From Entamoeba histolytica HM-1:IMSS (Eukaryota > Evosea > Mastigamoebida > Endamoebidae): DNA of 64,000 nucleotides. The stretch spans positions 1,612 through 65,611 of the forward strand of contig NW_001914860.1 in assembly GCF_000208925.1 (NCBI RefSeq). Direction: 5' to 3'. The notes under the pieces are model-generated. The model worked only from the letters and a program-made list of their open reading frames with translations, was not told the origin of the DNA and searched no databases. Position numbers and translations under genes: made by a program. This document shows, one piece after another, positions 1-8,713 of the stretch. Numbering within the stretch: the first letter of the stretch is position 1; every line of letters starts with the position of its first letter.

Positions 1-1480
1 ATAGAAAATACAACAAAGAGTCAATAATAAAAATAATGATAGAATAAAATAATGTTTATGTATTTTAATGACATTAATAACTGTATAATTTAGAATTCGG
101 AGTTAGAATATTTTCAATGAAATATGAATCACTTTCATTTTAATTCATTTCATTTTATTCATTATTTAAGAAGATTGTATCGTATAATTGAAACATTTAA
201 TGATTGAATAATATTTAAATACATAATATGATATTAATTATTCAACATGTTTAAACATACCAAATCATGAAATATAAATATGAAAGTACAATATTAATAG
301 AAGTTAAATTACTTGAAATTTGTTATTTTACATATTGTTATTCATTAACAACAATTAATCTTCATTCATCTGTTATTGAAATAGACATAATTCCATTCAT
401 TAATTTAACTCATTAAAATAAATTAATATCACACTAACAATAACATCATTTAGAACAACTTTGTTTTTATAAATGTTTGTGTAAATAAATATTAAGAAAA
501 AACTGAAGAATATCAGAAGAATGACTATAAACAGTACTGAAAAAGAAGAAAAGATTAAAAAAAAATTTAATGATATAATTTTGATTAAAAATAAATACAT
601 AACAAACAAAGGAATGAAAAATCATTCATTAAACAATCACATACTTATTGATATGAATATTTGTTTACAATTACTTTATTTCATGACATTTCATTCATCT
701 TCTTCAATAATTTAATTCATAAACCCAAATTATATCAACAATATTTAATGATAAATACAATGAAAAAGAATGACAATTATAGAAAGAAATAATCAATAAT
801 AATTATTAATTACTTAAATATATTTAATCATTTGAAATTATTTTAAAACAATAAATGAGTAAAATAAAAGAGAAGAAATACCACTTCTAAATAATAATAT
901 TTGTTTATTTGTGTTTTATTGTTTTGAGATGTCAATTGTTTAACACCATCGTTATTTTCTTCATCAACTTTCATGTTATTCGTTGTTTTGATATATTTGG
1001 TGATGAGTTTATATTTTCATAACTATCATCCATTTTATTAATTTATTCTTTTATAATTTATCTCTTTTGATTTAGTCTTATTTCATATTTCTATACATTT
1101 AATCTTCTTTATTTAAATTATTTACTTATTTATAAAAGAGTATTAACCATTACCATATATATATTTCAATGATAATTTAATTTGAGAAATGTCAATAACT
1201 TTATTATTTATCTCATCTAAATTCAATAACCATTACTATTCAACACTTTCATAATATGAATAATCATTTATTATATTGTACAAAAATAACTTTCTAATTC
1301 ATTTCATCATCTAATTTTATATAATATCATTAAAATAAATAATTTTCTCTTATTCTTTGTTTCATATGATTAATAACAATACTACTATTACAATTACACC
1401 AGAAGTTATTTGTTTTTACCAATAATAACATCATTATTCGATAACAATTTGAAGAATTGAAGAATAGTTTTACTCTATGA
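1..1480. other. Gene-free AT-rich stretch
   Basis: I see no supportable gene here. Open frames are short, low in complexity and lack family similarity. A possible minus-strand remnant around 852-1035 has two short frames broken by a stop and a frame change, and is too weak to call. No tRNA-like or clear tandem structure was seen. Confidence 0.5.
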
Positions 1481-1554
1481 CTTTGTGTGTTATTTTCTTA
1501 CAAAATCTATGAATTTACAAGAGATATATACAAATAAATAAGAAATAGAATAAA

Positions 1555-1800
1555 TAAAATAGATAAAACAACATATGATAGAATAAATCTAATACCATTT
1601 TTAATAAATGAGTTAGTAAATGAAGAAGACATTAAAGTAATTAAATAATTAAAAAAAGACATAAAAAAATGACATTATTAAAGAAATTAAAAAAGTTATG
1701 ATTAAAAATGTGATGAATGTAATGAAATACTAATTCTACAACAACAAAAAATAAACTCTGAAGAGTTTCTAAAAAAAAAGAATCAAAGACAAGACTCATC
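1555..1800 (+). mobile_element. Decayed 3' end of a LINE (R4-type non-LTR retrotransposon)
   Basis: The conceptual translation, broken by stops and frame changes, follows the last part of the LINE fragment at 39895-40190. It includes a basic stretch reading about EIKKVMIKNVMNVMKY, then a stop, then FYNN. The fragment at 40040-40130 reads about KEVKTIVIKSMNDVIEY, then a stop, then FYHN. DNA similarity is visible around 1615-1660 and 1690-1770. An A-rich run follows at about 1826-1841. No reverse transcriptase part remains. This is inferred from direct comparison within the window. Confidence 0.6.
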
Positions 1801-1872
1801 TTCATTAAACAAAGAATAATAATAATAAAAAAAAAAAAAAAACAAATCTATTAATACTAAATTAGTTGAATT

Positions 1873-2532
1873 TTAATATTTCCAAATAATTTTAAAGTCA
1901 TGTTGAGAACATTCAAATGAATATACTTGTTTTGTTCCATAAAGTCTTAACACTTGTTGATATTCACCATCAATTAATAATGACTCAATTATAAAGCGAT
2001 GAGTTTTTGAATAAGTATCAATGTTGTATGTTGAATTAATTAAAGAATAAAAACCAATTAATGAATTTTTAAAATAATGTAATTCAGCTTTTGTAGGTTG
2101 GTTTTGTCTAAAATAAATAATAGGATTCTTTTTGACTAAATTATGAATTGAAGAGTAAAAATGATCAAATGAAATATTAAATAATTTTCTATACTCAGTT
2201 GTAATTGAATTAATTATTACAACCCCATAATCTTTTATAAATTCCATTAATTTTAGTATTGCCACTAATTCATCATATGAATGATAACATTCATATATTT
2301 TAACTCTTTTCAACTTTTCTTCGTTATGAATTCTGTTTGATAAATCATATAAATCAAATTGAGGTATTATATTAATAAAATAAACAATAGTTTGTTCATT
2401 TAATTCAAGAATATTTGATATTAATTGGTTCATAAATTGAATTTCTCCTGAACCAGGAATGCTGAATACTTCTATTTCATTATGGTCTATTAAAGAAATT
2501 GAAAACAACTCAAATACACCAGTTTTAATCAT
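1873..2532 (-). CDS. Degenerate RAD51-family (RecA-fold) protein
   Basis: This 219-residue protein follows the layout of a RAD51/XRCC2-type RecA core. A short beta strand leads into a P-loop-like segment (residues 25-32, PGSGEIQ), followed by an amphipathic helix. A strand ending in a Walker B position lies near residues 102-109 (YGVVIINS), followed by residues like the family's 'S-x-T-x-x-Y-R' (TTEYRKLF). The Walker A Lys-Thr pair is Glu-Ile and the Walker B acidic residue is Asn, so ATP hydrolysis is unlikely. Known relatives with weak ATPase sites are RAD51 paralogues and Shu-type proteins that assist homologous recombination. The gene is head to head with the phosphatase at 2645, 112 bp apart. 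The family call rests on motif order only; a different degenerate P-loop protein is possible. Confidence 0.5.
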   Translation of the reverse strand: MIKTGVFELFSISLIDHNEIEVFSIPGSGEIQFMNQLISNILELNEQTIVYFINIIPQFDLYDLSNRIHNEEKLKRVKIYECYHSYDELVAILKLMEFIKDYGVVIINSITTEYRKLFNISFDHFYSSIHNLVKKNPIIYFRQNQPTKAELHYFKNSLIGFYSLINSTYNIDTYSKTHRFIIESLLIDGEYQQVLRLYGTKQVYSFECSQHDFKIIWKY

Positions 2533-2644
2533 AATGTTTTCTCTCTGTTTATTTTTTTATTATTTCTGAAAGTTAAAACTCTTCACTTTTTCAAAAAAAA
2601 AAAGAAATTGAAAAAATAAAGAAAAAAAAAAAGAATTAAAAGTA

Positions 2645-4333
2645 ATGCAAAAGATTAAACTCCCTCCAAGACCAGAAAGTGTTTGCTCATCTACACCATG
2701 CAAATCAATATCACAGATTAGACATTTAATTAAAGAAGGTAAATATGAAATTTCACCACACCCACCATTTGAGAATCGACTTGAAAATGTTATTATGCCT
2801 GAAGATAGATATTTACCAATGAACATGTTATTTTCAGGAAAAAATCATCTTCCTAATTTACCTTTATTTCGACAACACTTAATAAGACAAGGTAAATTAA
2901 CACAAGAAGCTGCTATTGCACTTATTAAACAAGCAAGAGATATATTTAAGAAAGAAGCGAATTTATTAACAGTATATGCACCAGTAGTAATATTAGGAGA
3001 TATTCATGGACAATTTTATGATATGTTAAATGTTATGGATATGTTAGGAAGTCCAAATAAAACACAATACTTATTTTTAGGGGATTATGTTGATAGAGGA
3101 GATTATTCAGCAGAAGTATTATTTTACTTATTAGCACATAAAATATGTTATCCTGAACGTGTTTTTATGTTAAGAGGAAATCATGAAACAAGATTAATGT
3201 GTGAATATATGACATTTTTATTAGAATGTAATAACAAATACAATATGAAAATATATAATGAATTTTTAACATTATTTGATTCATTACCATTATCTGCATT
3301 AATTGAAGGAAATATTAATGGAAGAGTACTTTGTATGCATGGAGGAATTGGTCCTGATATTAATACATTAACTGATATTAATAATATTAATAGATTTATG
3401 GAACCACCAGGACAAGGACCATTAACAGATTTATTATGGTCAGACCCTATTAATGAATGGGATCCAGATGATCCAGAATGGGAAGGAATTTCACGATATG
3501 AATGGAGTAAAATTACATTTTGTGAAAATACAATGAGACATACATCATATTTTTATGGAAGAGGAGCATTAGAACCATTTTTACAAAGAAATAATCTTGC
3601 TAGTATTGTTCGTGGTCATCAAGTTCAAGATGATGGATATTTTGAACATACATTTTTAACAATTGATCGTCCTCTTCCATTATGTTTTACTATTTTTTCA
3701 GCACCAAATTATTGTGATCAATATAATAATCAAGGAGCATTATTATCAATTTCAAATTCACCATTTGATATTAAAACATTCTTATGGAAAGATCATCCAT
3801 TCCAACTTCCAGAATTTCAAGATGGATTTAGTTTTTCACTTCCATATTTATTAGAACATTGTGTTAGAATTTTACAAGATTTAGTTATTTCTATTAAAGA
3901 TAAAAAACAACAAACAATTGAAGATGTTGCAGCAGATGCACGTTTAAAACAAAAAACTCAACAACTTTTTGCTAAATCACAAAAAATACGAGAAAATCAA
4001 GAAAAATATCGAGCTATTTTATCAAACTCATATCATAAAAATATGACTAAATTTGAAAAAGCATTACAACTTGATAAACAAAATGAACAATTCCCAACAC
4101 CAGAAATGATTGCATCAAAACAATCAAATCATACTGGATTATTAAGAAGAGGTGCATCATCTCCTGCTTTATTACAACGTTTACAACATGATCAATCTTT
4201 CTTACTTGATCATTCTTCTAAAAAAATACCTGTTTCAAATCAACCTGTTTCATCATCTTCTCATCAACAATCAAATCTTTCTCAAATGAAAAGACAATCA
4301 TCTAAAACATTTAAACCCCATCAAAAGAAATAA
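2645..4333 (+). CDS. Calcineurin A-like Ser/Thr protein phosphatase (PPP family)
   Basis: A 562-residue PPP-family phosphatase with all metal and catalytic motifs: GDIHG near residue 118, GDYVDRG at 146 and RGNHE near 177, then a HGG motif, a WSDP motif and the SAPNYCD loop. The catalytic domain is closest to the calcineurin catalytic subunit, including a YNNQGA segment and the following HPFQLPEFQDGFSFSLP region. The helix after it (LLEHCVRILQDLVI) sits where calcineurin A binds its B subunit. The roughly 140-residue Lys/Gln/Ser-rich tail shows no clear calmodulin-binding or autoinhibitory motif. The N-terminal 100 residues are longer than in PP1 or PP2A. The ATG at 2645 is the first in frame. 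It converges with the helicase gene downstream, 46 bp apart. Confidence 0.88.
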   Translation: MQKIKLPPRPESVCSSTPCKSISQIRHLIKEGKYEISPHPPFENRLENVIMPEDRYLPMNMLFSGKNHLPNLPLFRQHLIRQGKLTQEAAIALIKQARDIFKKEANLLTVYAPVVILGDIHGQFYDMLNVMDMLGSPNKTQYLFLGDYVDRGDYSAEVLFYLLAHKICYPERVFMLRGNHETRLMCEYMTFLLECNNKYNMKIYNEFLTLFDSLPLSALIEGNINGRVLCMHGGIGPDINTLTDINNINRFMEPPGQGPLTDLLWSDPINEWDPDDPEWEGISRYEWSKITFCENTMRHTSYFYGRGALEPFLQRNNLASIVRGHQVQDDGYFEHTFLTIDRPLPLCFTIFSAPNYCDQYNNQGALLSISNSPFDIKTFLWKDHPFQLPEFQDGFSFSLPYLLEHCVRILQDLVISIKDKKQQTIEDVAADARLKQKTQQLFAKSQKIRENQEKYRAILSNSYHKNMTKFEKALQLDKQNEQFPTPEMIASKQSNHTGLLRRGASSPALLQRLQHDQSFLLDHSSKKIPVSNQPVSSSSHQQSNLSQMKRQSSKTFKPHQKK

Positions 4334-4379
4334 AATCATTTAAAATGACAATCATTTATTAAAATTTCCTTCTTTTAAT

Positions 4380-5879
4380 TTATACTCCTTTTTCTTTTCT
4401 TTTTTTACCTCTTTCTTGTCGTTGTTGTTCTAATCGTTCATCTGCAAATGGTATTTCATTTTCTTCTATACTCATCTCTTCTTCATATTTAATACCCATT
4501 CTTTTTACTTCTTGAATTTTTGGCATTTTAACTAAACACATTCCTTTAGCCACTTCATTATAAACTAACTTTTTAATAGCAAAAATATATTTACATTGAT
4601 GTTCTCCATATCCTTTACAAAAAGATACAAATGCATTTTGTGATTTTTTAAATACAGTACGATTTTTACAACATATTTCTCTAATTTTATTGAAATATTC
4701 TTTTTCTTCTTCTTCATTTCTTTCAATTGTTCTTTCAATAATTTTTACATTTTTCTTTTCCATTAATAAAATAAAACTTTTTTCTAATGGTCCAAGAAAT
4801 ATTAATGAATGTCCAATACTTCCCATTCGAGCTGTTCTTCCAACTCTATGAATATATGTTTTAGGATCTTGTGGTGGGTCATATTGAATAATATAATTAA
4901 TATTATCAAAATCCATTCCTCTTGCTAACACATCTGTACATATTAATATAGCTTCACAACTCTCTTCAAATTTTTTAATAACTTTATCTCTATTTACTTG
5001 TTTTACTTTTCCATGAATTGAATATATTTCTTTCTCTTTTAAATATCCTTCTTGATGTAAAATTTTAATTATATTATATATATAATCTACTTGATCACAT
5101 GTTAATACAAATACAACTATTTTTTTATCTTTACTTTCTTTTAATACTCTTATCAATGTTTGCATCTTTATTTCATATGGAACAATACAATATTCATTTG
5201 CAAGTGAAATTGGTGTTAATGTATTATCATTTGATATTTGTATTTTATATGGATTTCTACATCCTGCAATAACAAATTTATTTAATTCTTTTGGCATTGT
5301 AGCACTAAATAATCCAGTACGTCGTTGTTTTGGTAAATGACAAATAATACGTGTCATAGATTGTGAAAATCCCATTTCAATCATTCTATCTCCTTCATCT
5401 AATATTAATACTTCTACATTATTCCATTCTAATTCAAATAATTTATTTACAATTACTTCTTCAATTCTTCCTGCAGTTCCTACAACAATATTAGCTCCTT
5501 TTTTCATTTCTTCTTCTAATGTAGAAATATCAATTCCTCCTGTTAATAATCCAATTGTCATATTAAAATGTTTACAAAATATTTTAGCAATATCATAAAT
5601 TTGATGTGCTAATTCTCTAGTAGGTGAAATAATAATACCATATACTTCTTTTTTTTCAATACTTTCTCTTTCTCTTTTAATAATTTCAAATAATGGAATT
5701 AAAAAAGATAATGTTTTACCACTTCCTGTTTGACTTTGAACAATAACATCTTTTCTATCTAAAAATGCTGGGATTACAACCTTTTGTACTTCAGTAGGTT
5801 TACTAAACCCAAATTCTTTGATTGTGTCAAGTGTTTCTTTTCTTAAACTTGGTTGAAAATGTTCAAAATCACTAATCAT
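4380..5879 (-). CDS. SPB4: DEAD-box RNA helicase, SPB4/DDX55 type
   Basis: A 499-residue DEAD-box ATPase. Visible motifs are a Q motif region (FGFSKPTEVQ), Walker A QTGSGKT (about 50-56), PTREL, SAT, and the helicase C motifs ending HRVGRTARMG. After the core it keeps the features of the ribosome-biogenesis helicase Spb4/DDX55: a segment like AFVSFCKGYGEHQCKYIF, then a KMPKIQEV segment and a terminal IPFADE plus Lys/Arg/Gln-rich tail. The family acts in nucleolar 60S subunit maturation. Motif II is DEGD (about 161-164) rather than DEAD, and motif Ib reads TAGR rather than TPGR. The open frame extends to 5894 but begins there with GTG; the first ATG is at 5879. It is head to head with the TPR gene at 6035. 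Confidence 0.85.
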   Translation of the reverse strand: MISDFEHFQPSLRKETLDTIKEFGFSKPTEVQKVVIPAFLDRKDVIVQSQTGSGKTLSFLIPLFEIIKRERESIEKKEVYGIIISPTRELAHQIYDIAKIFCKHFNMTIGLLTGGIDISTLEEEMKKGANIVVGTAGRIEEVIVNKLFELEWNNVEVLILDEGDRMIEMGFSQSMTRIICHLPKQRRTGLFSATMPKELNKFVIAGCRNPYKIQISNDNTLTPISLANEYCIVPYEIKMQTLIRVLKESKDKKIVVFVLTCDQVDYIYNIIKILHQEGYLKEKEIYSIHGKVKQVNRDKVIKKFEESCEAILICTDVLARGMDFDNINYIIQYDPPQDPKTYIHRVGRTARMGSIGHSLIFLGPLEKSFILLMEKKNVKIIERTIERNEEEEKEYFNKIREICCKNRTVFKKSQNAFVSFCKGYGEHQCKYIFAIKKLVYNEVAKGMCLVKMPKIQEVKRMGIKYEEEMSIEENEIPFADERLEQQRQERGKKRKEKGV

Positions 5880-5938
5880 TACTCTTTTTAACACTTCCTT
5901 TTTTAATTTTCATTTTTTAAAAAAGATAAAAAGAAGAA

Positions 5939-5951
5939 AACCCTTAGGGTT
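5939..5951. promoter_or_regulatory. AACCC/GGGTT inverted element in a divergent promoter
   Basis: AACCC-TTA-GGGTT lies 60 bp upstream of the SPB4-like start and 84 bp upstream of the TPR-gene start. It is a GC-rich island in a very AT-rich spacer. Similar AGGGTT sites occur upstream of ELP1 (8676), DnaJ (22668) and PWP2 (46491). A regulatory role is inferred from position only. Confidence 0.35.
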
Positions 5952-6034
5952 GAATAAGTAAATGAAAAAACAAAAAAGAACAACAATTAAAGTTATTTTG
6001 AAGTTCATCTCAATATTTCACTTTTATATAACAA

Positions 6035-7357
6035 ATGGATTGTTTTACACAAAATGAAAATATTTCAGAACAACTTAAATTATCAAATGGTAAATTGTGG
6101 TTCACTATTGGTATTCTTAATGAAAATGAAGAATTATATGATGAAGCGATTCGTTGTTATGTTACAGCATTAAATCATAATCCATCTAATCTTGAAGCAC
6201 TTTCACATTTAGCACATATTTATAAATTAAAAAAACAATATATTAATGCAGTATTTAGTTATGATAAATATTTAAAAATTAATGCAGAAGATGGAATTGC
6301 TTGGATGAATCTTGGAGAATGTTTTCTTGCATTACAAGAATTAAATAAAGCACATAGTTGTTTAAAAAATGCAAATAGATTCATTAAACAAGAACCTAAA
6401 TTATGGTTTCAATTAGGTTGTTTATATGAAAAAGCAGGATTATTTGAACAAGCAGAAGCATATTATAAAAGAGTTTTAGAAAGAAGTTATCCAGAAAATG
6501 CAGCAGAACTTCATTTTAAAATGGCAATGATTTATAAACAACATGCACAATATGAAGAATGTTTTGAAATATTAACAAGTGAATGTTGGAATAATCCACC
6601 AGAAGGAATGACTCAACAAGATATTCTTTGTCAATTAGTTCAATTATTCCAATTAACTGATTCAATTGAAATTGGTAAAGATGCTCATGAAAAAGCAATT
6701 TCTCTTATTAACGAAAATGAACCACCATTTGTTTATATTTTATTAGGATGGTTAACTCATTTAATTGTAATGAATCCAAGTGTTAATGAAGTGTTTCATT
6801 TTGAAGAAGAATTCCCTTATCAAATTGTATTTGGAGTAATTCAAAAAGATCCAACAAATGTTCTTGGTCTTTATGTTTATGGAAGAATTCTTGCTGATAG
6901 TAAACATCAACAAAATGCATTTGATGCATTTCATCAAGCATTACAACTTGATCATAATAATCCTTTATATTGGTGTTCTATTGGTAATTTATATTATCAT
7001 ACTGAACAATATAGTGAAGCTATTAAAGCTTATTTTAAAGCTATTAGTTTAACACCACAATTACCTGAAGTATGGTTTAATATGGGATCTTTATATATTT
7101 TCCATAATCAAAGGGATGATGCTGCAAGTTCATTTAAACGTGCACATGAACTTGATCCAAAAAATCCAACATATAGAGCAATGCTTGATGTTGAAAAAGT
7201 CAGTGAAAGACCTCAAATCATAGATCCATCTCCTTTTGCTACATTACCTAATTATACTATTGATACATTTACAAAACCATCATTACCAACAAACATTCCA
7301 TTGAATGTCTTAACTGAATTACAAAAAATAAGAATTCCTGATTTAACACAAATTTAA
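6035..7357 (+). CDS. CYC8/SSN6-like TPR protein
   Basis: A 440-residue protein built almost wholly of tetratricopeptide repeats, about ten from residue 20 to 395. Their order and sequence match the TPR array of the yeast Cyc8 (Ssn6) corepressor and its animal relatives UTX/UTY. The match is closest near the end, where NNPLYWCSIGNLYYHTEQYS is followed by an EVWFNMGSLY repeat. Cyc8 pairs with the Tup1 WD40 protein to repress transcription and has long Gln-rich flanks. This protein has neither Gln-rich flanks nor a JmjC domain, so it is a minimal form, ending about 45 residues after the last repeat. The start is the first ATG. It converges with the RabGAP gene downstream. Confidence 0.72.
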   Translation: MDCFTQNENISEQLKLSNGKLWFTIGILNENEELYDEAIRCYVTALNHNPSNLEALSHLAHIYKLKKQYINAVFSYDKYLKINAEDGIAWMNLGECFLALQELNKAHSCLKNANRFIKQEPKLWFQLGCLYEKAGLFEQAEAYYKRVLERSYPENAAELHFKMAMIYKQHAQYEECFEILTSECWNNPPEGMTQQDILCQLVQLFQLTDSIEIGKDAHEKAISLINENEPPFVYILLGWLTHLIVMNPSVNEVFHFEEEFPYQIVFGVIQKDPTNVLGLYVYGRILADSKHQQNAFDAFHQALQLDHNNPLYWCSIGNLYYHTEQYSEAIKAYFKAISLTPQLPEVWFNMGSLYIFHNQRDDAASSFKRAHELDPKNPTYRAMLDVEKVSERPQIIDPSPFATLPNYTIDTFTKPSLPTNIPLNVLTELQKIRIPDLTQI

Positions 7358-7448
7358 TTCATTTTTTTTTTTTGTTACTTTTTTAGTATTTTTAAATTGA
7401 ATATAAAAATTAAATAAAATAGTTATTTTTTTTTTCTTATTCTAAATG

Positions 7449-8583
7449 TTATTCTAAGTGTTCCATTGTATAGATAGCATATGCTTTAAGTAATAATTGT
7501 TGAATATCATTCTTTGTCCAATTTTTAGTTGGTAAATTTTGTAAAAATACAATTAATTCAGCAAAGTCTTTTTGTAAAATAGTAGTACTAAATATTTCTA
7601 ATAAAGAACAACAACAATATAAATTTAATTCTTCAAATCCATTTCCATTTGGTTCTGAGATATAACCATCCCATAATATTAATGATAAATTTATAGGAAA
7701 TTCTCTAATTAAACAACAATTAAACCATCTAAATGCAAATTGAATATATTGCATATTTAATTGTTTAAAATGTTCATCAACTCTTTTATTATATTTTTTT
7801 GTTAACATTTCTAATTCTTTTAATTCATGATGAATTCCTGGTTGGTCATATGTATAATGACTTTGAATAGATTGTAATATCCAACAAAAACTCCAATAAA
7901 CATCTGCTTCTAATTCATCTAATTCAGTTTGACTAAACATATCAATTACTTTTTGTTCATAACTTCCAAAATAATATTCATCAATATATACTACTAAAAA
8001 TGGTACTACCATATCACTCATTCCTTGTACATATCCTGATGCTGGATGTTTAATTGCATATGTTAATAATAATCTTTTCATTAATTGTTGGATTTTATTA
8101 TGAAATAAAAATGGTATATCTCGTGTTAATCTATTCAAATCTTTAATAATTTGTTCTTCACATTTTTCTTCATTTAATGTTAATCCTCCTTCAAGTAATT
8201 TATTTGTCATAAGTAAATAATCTTTTCTTTTATTATGTAAATTTTCTTTTTGTTTATTACTTTCACATGGAATATATCCAATAAGTATTTTCCATACTTT
8301 TCCTCTTACTTGTTTTGCAATCCCATTTTTTGATAACTTTGATAATTGTCCTAAAACATCTCAATCACTTTTTTTCTTCTCTTTTCGTTTCTTTTTAAAT
8401 AATTAACAAATTTTTATAAAATATTCTTCATCATAACAAACTTTTATTTACAAAATCCTTTGATAATATATCAATGAATTGTTGAAGATGTACCATTTCT
8501 TGTTCTTCAATAGATTTTGTTTTTAAGGTTAGACAATAATCAAAACTTTTAGTTAGTCTTGAATGAGTAAGTCTTTTCATCAT
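7449..8583 (-). CDS. Rab GTPase-activating protein, TBC domain (Gyp1/TBC1D22 type)
   Basis: Join of 7449-8350 and 8442-8583 on the minus strand, predicted 347 residues. The 91-bp intron (8351-8441) starts GTTTGTT and ends TTTTAG. Joining gives an unbroken TBC domain: a KNGIAKQVRGKVWKILIGY segment, then an IxxDxxR motif (IKDLNR, arginine finger about residue 121), then YVQG (glutamine finger about 156). The rest of the domain, with the GYVQGMSD and YIQFAFRW segments, is closest to Gyp1/TBC1D22. These proteins stimulate GTP hydrolysis by Rabs such as Ypt1/Rab33 at the Golgi. The first-exon frame continues to 8652 but has no ATG beyond 8583. It is head to head with ELP1. Confidence 0.85.
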
Positions 8584-8675
8584 TTTTTGTATGGTGATTC
8601 TTTTTAGTTTTTTCTTCCTATTCTCTTTGAAATTTGTTTTTTCAACAACCAAAAAAAAAACTCAAAGAAGAAAAA

Positions 8676-8691
8676 AGGGTTGTTATTGAAC
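8676..8691 (+). promoter_or_regulatory. AGGGTT plus GAAC element upstream of ELP1
   Basis: AGGGTT at 8676-8681 is followed by ATTGAACT, with GAAC at 8688-8691, 23 bp before the ATG. The GAAC element is a known Entamoeba core promoter motif lying between the TATA-like element and the initiator. The assignment is from motif and position. Confidence 0.45.
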
Positions 8692-8713
8692 TAACTTATT
8701 TTTCTTCTATTCC

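Noticed and set aside
521..715. 64-codon plus-strand frame near the window start
   Set aside because: Low complexity, no family signal, overlapped by an equally open minus frame in AT-rich DNA.
852..1035. Possible minus-strand gene remnant with an ATG and acidic residues
   Set aside because: Two short frames separated by a stop and a frame change; nothing identifies a parent gene.
2560..2826. 88-codon minus-strand frame overlapping the phosphatase start
   Set aside because: Mirror of the phosphatase coding strand; Phe/Ser-rich, typical of a shadow frame.
8584..8652. Upstream extension of the RabGAP first exon
   Set aside because: The frame is open, but the 5' codon is TTG; the first ATG is at 8583.
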